From: DATKHR01 sp036557365
GTDB lineage: Bacteria > Acidobacteriota > Vicinamibacteria > Vicinamibacterales > CAVVIG01
Direction: 5' to 3'
DNA length: 64,000 bases
Assembly (NCBI GenBank): GCA_036557365.1
Contig: DATBHR010000089.1
Location: 4,200 to 68,199 of the forward strand
Below the pieces are notes generated by a model. That model did not search any database. It was given only the letters and a program-made list of their open reading frames with translations, and had not been told where the DNA came from. The translations under genes were made by a program, and so were the position numbers. The first letter of the stretch is position 1. Each line of letters opens with the position of its first letter. Positions 38,714 through 46,660 of this stretch are shown piece after piece.

Positions 38714-39925
38714 TCACGGCATCCTCCCGTATTTCTTCATGACCGCCAGCATCCGATCCACGGGCATCGCGTAGATCCGCAGGTCGTCCGCGCCGGTCGT
38801 CGTCTCGGCGGCCAGCAGCGCGTTCGTGATCGCCGCCTCGGTAGCCTGCGCCGTCGCTTGGAAGAGCGGCGTGATGCGATCGTTCGGGAGCATCTTCACG
38901 TTCGTCACCGGTCCGTCGTTGAACCAGGCGCGCGGGTTGGCGGTCGAAAACGCGATGAAGATGTCGCCGGATGAATTTCCGCCGAAGCCGCCCTGGCGAC
39001 CAATGCCCAGCGACACCCGCGTGGCAATCCGCTTCAGCTGATGCGGCAGCAGCGGCGCGTCCGTCGCGACGACGACGATGATCGAACCCTGTTCTTCGGC
39101 GTAGTCGCCCGCACGACTCGGTTGGTCGCAGCGGGGACGCGACGAGCCCGGCGGCAAGGGCGCCGAATTCGCGATGCACCCGGCGAGATCCTGGATTTCT
39201 TCGCCGACCGGGACGCCCGCGATTCGCAGATCGCGGCGGACACCGTAGTTGCACTGGACGAGCACGCCGACGGTATAGCCGCCCTGCGCGTCGGGAAGCT
39301 TGCGCGACGCGGTGCCGATGCCGCCCTTGAATCCGTGACAGACCATGCCGGTGCCGCCGCCAACCGCGCCCTCCTTCGGGACGCCGCCGGTGGCGCCGTC
39401 GAGCGCCGCGATCACGTGCTCCGGCTTCACGTGAAATCCATTGATGTCGTTCAGCCCGCCGTCGTACGTCTCCGCGACGACGGGCAGCCACCACGGCTGC
39501 AGCGCGTTCTTCAAACCGACTTCCCACTTGATGATCGCGTCGCGCACGACGCCGACGCTGTGTGTATTGGTGATGGCGACGGGCCCTTCGAGCAGGCCGC
39601 TCTCCTGCACCCACGTCGTGCCGGTCATTTCGCCGTTGCCGTTCAGCGTGAACCACGCCGCGAACACAGGATCCGGATTGCCTTTGCCGCGGGGATGAAC
39701 GACGGTCACGCCCGTACGCACCGGGCCCGTGCCGACGACCAGCTTTCCGCTGCCGGAGATGAGCGTGGTCTGGCCAACCTCGACACCCGCCACGTCGGTG
39801 ATCGCGTCGAGCGGACCGGCGGCGCCGCCAATCGGCAGCGCAAGGTCTCGTTCGCGAGGTTTCTGGGCATGCGCGGCCGCAGGAAGGAGAAGCGCCGCGA
39901 TCACGAGGAGATCATGTGTACGCAT
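38714..39925 (-). CDS. P1 family (DmpA/S58-type) aminopeptidase
   Basis: 403 residues, N-terminal nucleophile hydrolase of the DmpA-aminopeptidase family. A signal peptide (LLVIAALLLPAAAHAQ, cleavage near 20) directs export. The N-terminal ITDVAGVEVGQTT and the self-cleavage/nucleophile segment FKGGIGTASR near 200-209 are typical; the precursor is expected to split before the Ser to give alpha and beta chains. It probably trims N-terminal residues or beta-peptides in the periplasm. It is downstream of, and in the same direction as, the carbamoyltransferase operon (9-bp gap). Confidence 0.9.
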   Translation of the reverse strand: MRTHDLLVIAALLLPAAAHAQKPRERDLALPIGGAAGPLDAITDVAGVEVGQTTLISGSGKLVVGTGPVRTGVTVVHPRGKGNPDPVFAAWFTLNGNGEMTGTTWVQESGLLEGPVAITNTHSVGVVRDAIIKWEVGLKNALQPWWLPVVAETYDGGLNDINGFHVKPEHVIAALDGATGGVPKEGAVGGGTGMVCHGFKGGIGTASRKLPDAQGGYTVGVLVQCNYGVRRDLRIAGVPVGEEIQDLAGCIANSAPLPPGSSRPRCDQPSRAGDYAEEQGSIIVVVATDAPLLPHQLKRIATRVSLGIGRQGGFGGNSSGDIFIAFSTANPRAWFNDGPVTNVKMLPNDRITPLFQATAQATEAAITNALLAAETTTGADDLRIYAMPVDRMLAVMKKYGRMP

Positions 39926-39934
39926 GCGCGCATC

Positions 39935-41101
39935 CTACCGCGTTTCCTTCGGCAGCAGCCCGCCAACTTCGTTGCCGCCGGTTCTCATCTCGCACAACCT
40001 GGCGGCAACGCTCGTCGCCATGAGTCCCGCCGCGCGCGCATTCGGGTGTCGATCCCACGGTAGACGCCACGCATTGTCGATCTCGACGAACACATGGTTC
40101 ACATCCGCGCCTTCGAAGATTCGTTGACGCAGCGTCCGCTCGATGGCTGTCTCCGGACCAAACTGCGGGACGACGACGAGCGCGGCAGCGTTGCGCCCGC
40201 GCGCCAGCATCGCGATCGCGTGAAGCGTCTCGCGCGTGACCGCAATTCCCTCGTCCACCGTCTCGGTCCTCCGGTACGGCACAAGCCATCCCGCCAGCGT
40301 GACCAGCCTCGCGTGCTCCGTCGTCGGATACCAGCGGAGTTCCCGACCCAGGTGCGGCCGATCGTCGTCCAGGTTGCGGCCGAACAGCGCGCTCATGAAC
40401 AGCGTGACGACGGCGACGGGCTGGCGAAAACGTGGAAGGTCGGTCCGAAGCTTCAGGAACGCCTGCGCCGTGCTGTAGCCGTGCACGGCCAGATTCGCAC
40501 TTTGTGTGTTCAGCATCGCGCCGACCTGTGCCGGCACGGACTCCTCCCACGACAACCCTTCGCCAAACATCATCGATTCGCCGACGAAGATGATGGTTGG
40601 CGCGTTGACGTCGACTGCGTCAGCGGCGCGACCGACGCGGTAGCCGTTGCGGTCCAGCGCGTACTCGATCGAGCGTCCACCGACGACGGCATGCCCGGTC
40701 CGATTCGGGACGAACGTCCAGCCAAGCTGCGCGTCAAACGTGCGTAACGGTTCTTCGGCGGGCACGAACCAGGATCCCGTTCGAAGCGTCGTTCGCTGCA
40801 GGACGACCTCCGCCGCTGCCAGCGCAAGAGCCGCGGCGATCGCGAGGTGGACCGCTGGCCAGGACAGCACGGTCAGTCGTGCGGCGACGGAACGTGCGCG
40901 CACCACCAGCGCGAGGCCGATCAGAAGAATCGACACACGGACGATCGCGTGGATGGCGACAAACCATCGGCGCGGCAGAAAGAACGACGGAAGGAAGTGG
41001 TGATCGAGCCACGCGTGCGTTGCCGCAATGGCCGCGACGACGAGCGCCGCGCCCGCCATCGCGATGACGATGCGTGCCGCCAGCATCCTCCGCATCGTCA
41101 C
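39935..41101 (-). CDS. Membrane-anchored SGNH-hydrolase-like protein
   Basis: About 388 residues from GTG 41101 (GTGA overlap with the methyltransferase stop) or ATG 41095. Three hydrophobic segments occupy the first 100 residues, followed by a soluble domain with an SGNH-like block I, FVGESMMFGEGL, near residues 175-186, and a late DRHPNARA block V-like segment holding Asp and His near 355-362. Such proteins in carbamoyltransferase operons may remove or transfer acyl groups on surface sugars. The final catalytic assignment is inferred. Confidence 0.65.
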   Translation of the reverse strand: MTMRRMLAARIVIAMAGAALVVAAIAATHAWLDHHFLPSFFLPRRWFVAIHAIVRVSILLIGLALVVRARSVAARLTVLSWPAVHLAIAAALALAAAEVVLQRTTLRTGSWFVPAEEPLRTFDAQLGWTFVPNRTGHAVVGGRSIEYALDRNGYRVGRAADAVDVNAPTIIFVGESMMFGEGLSWEESVPAQVGAMLNTQSANLAVHGYSTAQAFLKLRTDLPRFRQPVAVVTLFMSALFGRNLDDDRPHLGRELRWYPTTEHARLVTLAGWLVPYRRTETVDEGIAVTRETLHAIAMLARGRNAAALVVVPQFGPETAIERTLRQRIFEGADVNHVFVEIDNAWRLPWDRHPNARAAGLMATSVAARLCEMRTGGNEVGGLLPKETR

Positions 41102-42060
41102 CGCCGTCGTCCCACGGTGACAAAAAGGCCACCTTCGCGTGAAAGCGTGGTCATCCACGCCGCCTGCGCCAGCCAGCCTTCGAGACGCCAGTTATCCGCG
41201 GCCTGCGAGAACAGCGCGGTTGGTTCGTCACCGAGGACTGCGCTCGGGTAGGTTCGCAGATAGTCGATGTCGTTTTCAGCGAACCATCCCTGCACTTCGG
41301 CGAGCGTGTGCCTGTGCTCCTCGGGATGTTGATACTGATCTCGCAGCCACGCCTCTCGCCGCGCCGCGTCGCCGCGTCTATCGCGCAGAACGGGATCGAA
41401 CGGAATTACTCGATAGCGGCTGAGTCGTGCAACGAACCTCCGCAATCGGAGCGGCATTCGTGCGAACGCGTTGTAGACGCCGAGCACGATCGTGCCGCCC
41501 GGCCGCACGAGCATTGCGACGCGCCTGAACGCCGCCAGCGGATTCGGCGTGTGATGCAGGACGCCCGACGTGTAGACCACGTCGAAGGCGCCAGTGCGGA
41601 GCGCCGGCTGTTCCAGATCGGTTTCGACGAACTGCACCTGCCGCACGCCGAAGCGCTGCGCGGCATCAGCGGCGAGCCGGAGCGACGCGCGGGTGAGGTC
41701 CGCTCCGATCACGATGCGATCGGCTCGAGAGAGATAGAGCGTCATCTGACCCGTGCCGCATCCGACGTCGACGATGCGCGCGTCGGCCGCGATGGACTCG
41801 TCGAGCAGCTTCGCAAACGCATTCCGGTCGGCCCTGGCGCGAAACGATTCGAAGCTGTCCCTCGCCGGATATCCCGGGAACGGCGTCCGCTCGTAGAATC
41901 GCCTCACCGCATCGGTTCGCGGTCCCGTATCCAGGCGAAAATTCGGAATGCCGTCGGGCGCGCCGAACGTCGCGCCACAGCCGCGGCAGAGCAGATCAGC
42001 GGAAAGAGGCTCGGCGCACGCCGGGCAGGCGAGCAATTCCCGAAAGCAGCCTTCTATCAA
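41098..42060 (-). CDS. SAM-dependent methyltransferase with N-terminal Zn-ribbon
   Basis: 320 residues. Residues about 10-35 form a Trm112-like zinc ribbon (CPAC...CRGCG). The methyltransferase_11 core has motif I VDVGCGTGQMTLYL near 95-108 and the post-motif FDVVYTSGVLHHTPNP near 158-173. The start is TTG 42060, in a TTGA overlap with the DUF5989 stop. It is part of a chain of 4-nt overlaps with carbamoyltransferase and DUF5989 genes, so it probably methylates the same product, perhaps a glycan or metabolite. Confidence 0.85.
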   Translation of the reverse strand: MIEGCFRELLACPACAEPLSADLLCRGCGATFGAPDGIPNFRLDTGPRTDAVRRFYERTPFPGYPARDSFESFRARADRNAFAKLLDESIAADARIVDVGCGTGQMTLYLSRADRIVIGADLTRASLRLAADAAQRFGVRQVQFVETDLEQPALRTGAFDVVYTSGVLHHTPNPLAAFRRVAMLVRPGGTIVLGVYNAFARMPLRLRRFVARLSRYRVIPFDPVLRDRRGDAARREAWLRDQYQHPEEHRHTLAEVQGWFAENDIDYLRTYPSAVLGDEPTALFSQAADNWRLEGWLAQAAWMTTLSREGGLFVTVGRRR

Positions 42061-42269
42061 AAGATCGCGTAAATGAACGGGGCCAGCGCCTGCACGGTCG
42101 TCGCCAGAATCAGGACCAATCCGAAAATGCAGAGGAACACCGCGAGCGGAAGCAGCCAGCGCTTCCCGGACTCCTGCTTCCAGAGGCCGCGTACAAGATC
42201 GTCGATGGAACCGGCGGCACTCGCGATCATGGTGAACCGGCGTCTCATCCCGCTCTGCTGTCGAATCAC
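42057..42269 (-). CDS. DUF5989 small membrane protein
   Basis: 70 residues from GTG 42269 (GTGA overlap with the carbamoyltransferase stop). A polar N-terminus with SIDDLVRGLWKQESGKRW precedes one transmembrane helix LLPLAVFLCIFGLVLILA and a short tail ending APFIYAIF. This short form next to a NodU-type carbamoyltransferase is a recurrent arrangement in many phyla, usually with an SxtJ-like membrane gene, which is absent here. Role unknown; perhaps it anchors the enzyme. Confidence 0.8.
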   Translation of the reverse strand: MIRQQSGMRRRFTMIASAAGSIDDLVRGLWKQESGKRWLLPLAVFLCIFGLVLILATTVQALAPFIYAIF

Positions 42270-44035
42270 GCGGCTTCTTCCTTCAGCGACTTGACGCGCG
42301 CCGATCCGCGCTTCGTGACGAACACGGGCGCGGCGACGAGCACGTCGATTCCCGAGCGCCTGAACGTCGAGTAGCCTTCGAGCGCACGGCAGACGATCGG
42401 CTCACCCGACAGATTGAAGGACGTGTTCAACAGCACCGGGATGCCTGTGCGTTGGCCGTAGGCTTCGAGCAACGCGTGCAGGCGCGGCGCCATGTCGCGT
42501 TCCAGTACCTGAACACGCGCGGACCCGTCCACGTGCGTCACCGCGGCCAGGCGATCGCGCCACTCCGGTCGGACCGGAAATATTCCCGACATGAAGCGGC
42601 CGAGCCGTGCCGCCGACGGCGGCACCTCGAAGTATCGATCGGCAACCTCACACGGCACGACCGGAGCGAACGGCCGAAATTCCTCGCGATACTTGATCTC
42701 GCGATTCAGCCGATCACGGGTTTCACGCGCGTGCGGCGCCGCGAGAATGCTTCGATGCCCGAGCGCGCGCGGACCGAATTCGCACGCGCCATCCATCCAG
42801 CCGACGATGCGGCCGGCGGCGAGCTCGCCGGCGATTCGGTCGACCAGCGGCCGTTCGTCGAGTTCCTCGACGGCCTGGCCGTCCTCGCGCGCAGCGCGCG
42901 CGAGCTGCTCGGTGTCAACGCTCGGCCCCCAGAATGGGTGATCGGGAATGTCACGGTCCGGATTGTGGAAGTACACGCGGTCTGCGTAGAGCGCTGCGCC
43001 AAGTGCGCAACCGGCATCACCGGGCGCTGGCGGAACGAACACACGCTCGAACCCGGATTCGGCGACGAGCTTCGCGTTCGCCAGGCCATTCAGCGCGACG
43101 CCGCCGCCGAGACAGAGATCCGTCAAACCCGTCTCGCAGTGAAGCGCTTTTGCGATGCCCACGAGCGTGTCTTCCAGCACGCACTGAACGCTGGCGGCAC
43201 AGTCGGCGAGCCGCTGGCCTGCCGACGTCCGCAGATCGATCGGCTCGTATCCTTGCCGCGCCGGACCAAAGAGATCGACGAATCGTTCCGAATAGGAGCG
43301 CGTCGCCGAGGTCTGGTACTCGAAATACTCCGGCGCCAGCGTAAATGCGCCATCCGCGGTCGGCTGGATCAACTTACGGACGCGATCGACCATCGTCGGC
43401 CGCCCGTACGCGGCGAGCCCCATCACCTTGTATTCGTCCTCGTTCACGGCGAAGCCGAGGTACGCGGTGAACGTCGAATAGAGCATGCCGAGCGAGTGGG
43501 GATACCGAACCTCACGCAGCAGGCGAATGTCGGTGCCGTCGTGACGCCGCTCGCCGTGACCGACGGTAAGCGTCGCCCATTCGCCGACGCCGTCGACGGT
43601 GAGGATGGCCGCGCGTGGCGTCGGCGCCGTCAGGAACGCTGCCGCCGCGTGCGCCGCATGATGGTGCGTGCAGAACACTTTGCTCCGCGGCACACCCAGA
43701 TGCGACGAAATAATGCCGCGCACCCAGACTTTCTCGCCGAGCGAATTCTTGATGGCGTGCGGAAACGATCGCCACGAGCGCGGAAACGCGCGTAGCGAGC
43801 ACGTCAGGATGCGCTCGAACTTCAACATGCTGCGCTCGTAGAACACGACCGCGTCGAGATCGTCCGGGGAGATGCCGCCGCGATCGAGGCACCACTCCAC
43901 GGCGCCCGCAGGGAATCGCGCGTCGTTCTTGCGCCGCGACAACCGCTCTTCCTGAACCGCGCACACCGGAACGCCGTCGACGACGAGGGCGGCGGCGGAA
44001 TCGTGATAGTGGGCGGAGATGCCGAGAATCTTCAT
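42266..44035 (-). CDS. NodU/CmcH-family carbamoyltransferase
   Basis: 589 residues. It transfers a carbamoyl group from carbamoyl phosphate, through a carbamoyl-adenylate, to a hydroxyl on a sugar or metabolite. The Kae1-like N-terminal domain starts ILGISAHYHDSAAALV and has the metal-binding HHHAAHAAAAF near 121-131; VNEDEYKVMGLAAYGRP near 195-211 and GGVALNGLANAKL near 313-325 are typical, as is the C-terminal NREIKYREEFRPFAPVV. Length and motifs are complete. It follows the ferritin-like gene with a 1-base gap. Confidence 0.93.
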   Translation of the reverse strand: MKILGISAHYHDSAAALVVDGVPVCAVQEERLSRRKNDARFPAGAVEWCLDRGGISPDDLDAVVFYERSMLKFERILTCSLRAFPRSWRSFPHAIKNSLGEKVWVRGIISSHLGVPRSKVFCTHHHAAHAAAAFLTAPTPRAAILTVDGVGEWATLTVGHGERRHDGTDIRLLREVRYPHSLGMLYSTFTAYLGFAVNEDEYKVMGLAAYGRPTMVDRVRKLIQPTADGAFTLAPEYFEYQTSATRSYSERFVDLFGPARQGYEPIDLRTSAGQRLADCAASVQCVLEDTLVGIAKALHCETGLTDLCLGGGVALNGLANAKLVAESGFERVFVPPAPGDAGCALGAALYADRVYFHNPDRDIPDHPFWGPSVDTEQLARAAREDGQAVEELDERPLVDRIAGELAAGRIVGWMDGACEFGPRALGHRSILAAPHARETRDRLNREIKYREEFRPFAPVVPCEVADRYFEVPPSAARLGRFMSGIFPVRPEWRDRLAAVTHVDGSARVQVLERDMAPRLHALLEAYGQRTGIPVLLNTSFNLSGEPIVCRALEGYSTFRRSGIDVLVAAPVFVTKRGSARVKSLKEEAA

Positions 44036-44036
44036 G

Positions 44037-44783
44037 TCAATACTGGCTCGTCGGCGAATCGTGCGCGCCGTCGGGAATCGTCGTCCAGCCGCGCGGCTCC
44101 CGCCGCTCGGCGCGTTTGGCTAGCCATGCAAACGGCGCGAGCAGCAGGAAGTACTGCAGCGTGAGGAGAAACGTCCCGAACACATCGGCGATGGCTGCCG
44201 CTATCCGCAGGTACTGCTTCCACAATCGGCTCGTGCGCGCACGCCACACGTGGCGCCCGGCCTGCGGCGAGACACGCGTCAGCTGCGTGTATGTGTAGTT
44301 CATGTGGAAGACCTCGTCGTGGAGGATCTCCTCGAAGATTGCCCGCGTGGACGGGTCGTCGTCCACGACTTCGCGGTAGATGGAGAAGCGACCGGCGGCC
44401 GCTTTTTCGGCGACGTGCAGGAATGCGAGCAGCCGATCGTCCGGCTGCCCGTCGATTTCAAGATCTTCGAGGCCGTGGCCGCCGGGCAGCGGGCTGGCGT
44501 CGAGGAGACCATTCAGCCGCGCGCCGCGTGTCCGCAGCAAGGCGGCGCTCCGCTGACGGAAGAGGTCGCCGTGATGCAGTTCGTCGATCGCGTGCGCAAG
44601 ATACAGGCGCCGCAGCAGCGGATCCTTCGTCGATTCGGCGGCGCGCAGGATGTCGCGGCCGCCATCGGTCTCCACCTCGGCAAATGCGAGCAGCTTCCGC
44701 ACGCGCCGATCGAAGTCTCCCCACACCCATCGGTGGAGGGGCCGCATGATGCGATCGACGCGGGTTGCCCGTCCTGTCGCCAT
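44037..44783 (-). CDS. Ferritin-like diiron protein with C-terminal membrane segment
   Basis: About 248 residues from ATG 44783; a longer open frame reaches 44849, but its N-terminal part looks non-coding. The helical core has possible carboxylate/His iron ligands: AIDELHHGDLF near 67-77 and FEEILHDEVFHMNY near 147-160, an ExxH pair as in ferritin-like domains. A hydrophobic segment VFGTFLLTLQYFLLLAPFAWLA near 202-223 and a basic tail suggest membrane attachment. Its 1-base spacing to the carbamoyltransferase implies a joint oxidative tailoring function, which is inferred. Confidence 0.7.
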   Translation of the reverse strand: MATGRATRVDRIMRPLHRWVWGDFDRRVRKLLAFAEVETDGGRDILRAAESTKDPLLRRLYLAHAIDELHHGDLFRQRSAALLRTRGARLNGLLDASPLPGGHGLEDLEIDGQPDDRLLAFLHVAEKAAAGRFSIYREVVDDDPSTRAIFEEILHDEVFHMNYTYTQLTRVSPQAGRHVWRARTSRLWKQYLRIAAAIADVFGTFLLTLQYFLLLAPFAWLAKRAERREPRGWTTIPDGAHDSPTSQY

Positions 44784-45101
44784 CGAGGCGGACGCGCAGC
44801 ATATGGTGTTCCACCAATCACCCGCACCCGCGTTTCGCAAAGTCCGCACGCTGACGGCGCCGACTCGACCGTGGACGTTTCGTCAGTCGAAAGCGCGCTC
44901 GGTGCCTCGTAAATTCGCGACATGGCTGATGTTGCCCGTGCCAATCGGGTGAGCGCGGACGGCCAGCACGCCGACGAGCGAAACCGTTCAGCCCTTCGGA
45001 CGAACCGTGCCGATGCGCCGTCGGTTGTCGGTAGACGTTCTGAATTGCTGCACCACGATTAGCCCATGCAGCGATCGTGAGGCCGCGGACGCAGACGAGA
45101 G
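44784..45101. other. Gene-free stretch
   Basis: About 320 bases between the methyltransferase stop and the ferritin-like start. Short frames lack protein character; it presumably holds the promoter of the ferritin/carbamoyltransferase operon. I see no clear repeat or terminator. Confidence 0.5.
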
Positions 45102-45716
45102 CTATCTGGACCGGAGAAGCATTTCGTAGTGTCGGGAGCCGGGTGCCGATCGTGCGTCCGAGAAATCGACGCGGGCGATCGTTCGGAGTTGATGCGTCGC
45201 CGGATCGTGCTCCACTTCGACGCAGGACCTGCAGCTGAACGCGCCGCACTCTGCGACGAGGTCGAGCACATTGAATCCGAAATCGCTGTCGGTTCGCGTA
45301 AGGAGATAGAAGACAGGTGCCATCCGGGCGAAGTCGGCCAGGTATGTGCGGCAGGAGTCTGTCTCGACGTGCTGCAGGACCAGCGACGCGTACACAAGAT
45401 CGAAGGGCTCACCTCGAAGCGCCGTCCAGTCGTCCTCGAGACGCGCGACGCGCTCGGTTGCGAGCGAGCGGCACCGCGCGATCATCGCCGGCAGATCGTA
45501 GCCGACGACTGTCGTCGCCAGGCTCGCGAGGTACGGAAAGTTCCGTCCAAGCCCGCAGCCGAAATCGAGAATCGTCCCGATGCCTGCAGGCAGCGGCACG
45601 GTCGGCGTGTACGGCGTGAACGGCTTGCCGTCCTTGAATCCGGTGAGGATGTGCTCCTTGATTTCATCCGCATCCGCGGACGCGGCGAGCGACGACCAGT
45701 CGGAGGATCCGGGCAC
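45102..45716 (-). CDS. Class I SAM-dependent methyltransferase
   Basis: 204 residues from GTG 45716. Motif I ILDFGCGLGRNFPYL near 49-63, acidic loop VVGYDLPAMIARC near 70-82, and motif IV region FDLVYASLVLQHVE near 104-117 define a methyltransferase_11-like enzyme. It lies 4 bp after ilvE on the same strand. Substrate unknown; there is no special motif for RNA or lipids. Confidence 0.8.
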   Translation of the reverse strand: MPGSSDWSSLAASADADEIKEHILTGFKDGKPFTPYTPTVPLPAGIGTILDFGCGLGRNFPYLASLATTVVGYDLPAMIARCRSLATERVARLEDDWTALRGEPFDLVYASLVLQHVETDSCRTYLADFARMAPVFYLLTRTDSDFGFNVLDLVAECGAFSCRSCVEVEHDPATHQLRTIARVDFSDARSAPGSRHYEMLLRSR

Positions 45717-45720
45717 GACG

Positions 45721-46626
45721 CTATTGTGCCATCGCCGGAACCCCCTTGCGAATCGCCGTACCCATCGATCGCACCAGCTTGTGATACGCGGACGCGATCC
45801 GCGATGTCATCGGTCCCGGTCCGGCGTGGGCGCCCGTTCCAATCGTCCGGCCGTCGACGCGCGCGATCGGGACGATTTCCGCGAGCGTCCCGCACATGAA
45901 GGCCTCGCGCGCCGTCCACACGTCGAAGAGGGTGAACGGACGCTCCTCGGTCCGGATGCCAAGCTCGGACGCAAGGTCGAGAACGGTCTCGCGTGTAATG
46001 CCTCGAAGATTCGTCGCCGTCGGCGGCGTCAGGAGCGTGCGGTCGACGACGATGAAGACGTTGTCGACGGTGGCCTCGGCCACGAAGCCGTGCTGGTCGA
46101 GGAACAGCGCCTCGTCTGCGCCGCGATCGTTGGCTTCGATCCGCGCGAGGACGTTATTCAGATAGTTCAGCGACTTGATCGCAGGGCTGAGCACGTCAGG
46201 CGCCGGACGCCGGAACGCCGACGTCACGAGCGTCGCGCCCTGCGTCAGCTGCTCTCCATACAACGCGTTCACCGTCCGTGCGATGACGATGATGTCGGGC
46301 TTGGGGCACGACCGCGGGTCGATGCCCAGGTCGCCGGCGCCTCGGGTCACGACCAGCCGCACGTAGCCGTCGGCGATGTCGTTGCGGCGACACGCTTCGA
46401 GGACCAGCTCCGCCACGTCGTCATGCGAGGCCGGAATCGCCAGCCTGATCGCCTTTGCTGAATCGAAAAGGCGCTCGATGTGGCGTTCGAGCTTGAAGAC
46501 GCGGCCGTTGTACGCACGAATGCCTTCGAACACGCCGTCGCCGTAGAGCAGGCCGTGATCGAACACGCTGACCCCTGCCTCGCCCGACGGACTGAAACGT
46601 CCGCCCGCATACACGATGCTGTCCAT
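45721..46626 (-). CDS. ilvE: Branched-chain amino acid aminotransferase
   Basis: 301 residues from ATG 46626 (AAGGAAA about 12 bases upstream; the longer frame is rejected). Fold-type IV PLP aminotransferase: FDHGLLYGDGVFEGIRAYNG near 22-41, the PLP Lys in SPAIKSLNYLNN near 155-166, and TRETVLDLASELGI near 204-217. It interconverts Leu/Ile/Val and their 2-oxo acids with glutamate. D-amino-acid transaminase or aminodeoxychorismate lyase are the alternatives. It is divergent from the MocR regulator by only 34 bp and followed by a methyltransferase. Confidence 0.85.
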   Translation of the reverse strand: MDSIVYAGGRFSPSGEAGVSVFDHGLLYGDGVFEGIRAYNGRVFKLERHIERLFDSAKAIRLAIPASHDDVAELVLEACRRNDIADGYVRLVVTRGAGDLGIDPRSCPKPDIIVIARTVNALYGEQLTQGATLVTSAFRRPAPDVLSPAIKSLNYLNNVLARIEANDRGADEALFLDQHGFVAEATVDNVFIVVDRTLLTPPTATNLRGITRETVLDLASELGIRTEERPFTLFDVWTAREAFMCGTLAEIVPIARVDGRTIGTGAHAGPGPMTSRIASAYHKLVRSMGTAIRKGVPAMAQ

Positions 46627-46660
46627 AGGACTGGTTTCCTTTCGCGTAGAATGAGCGAGT

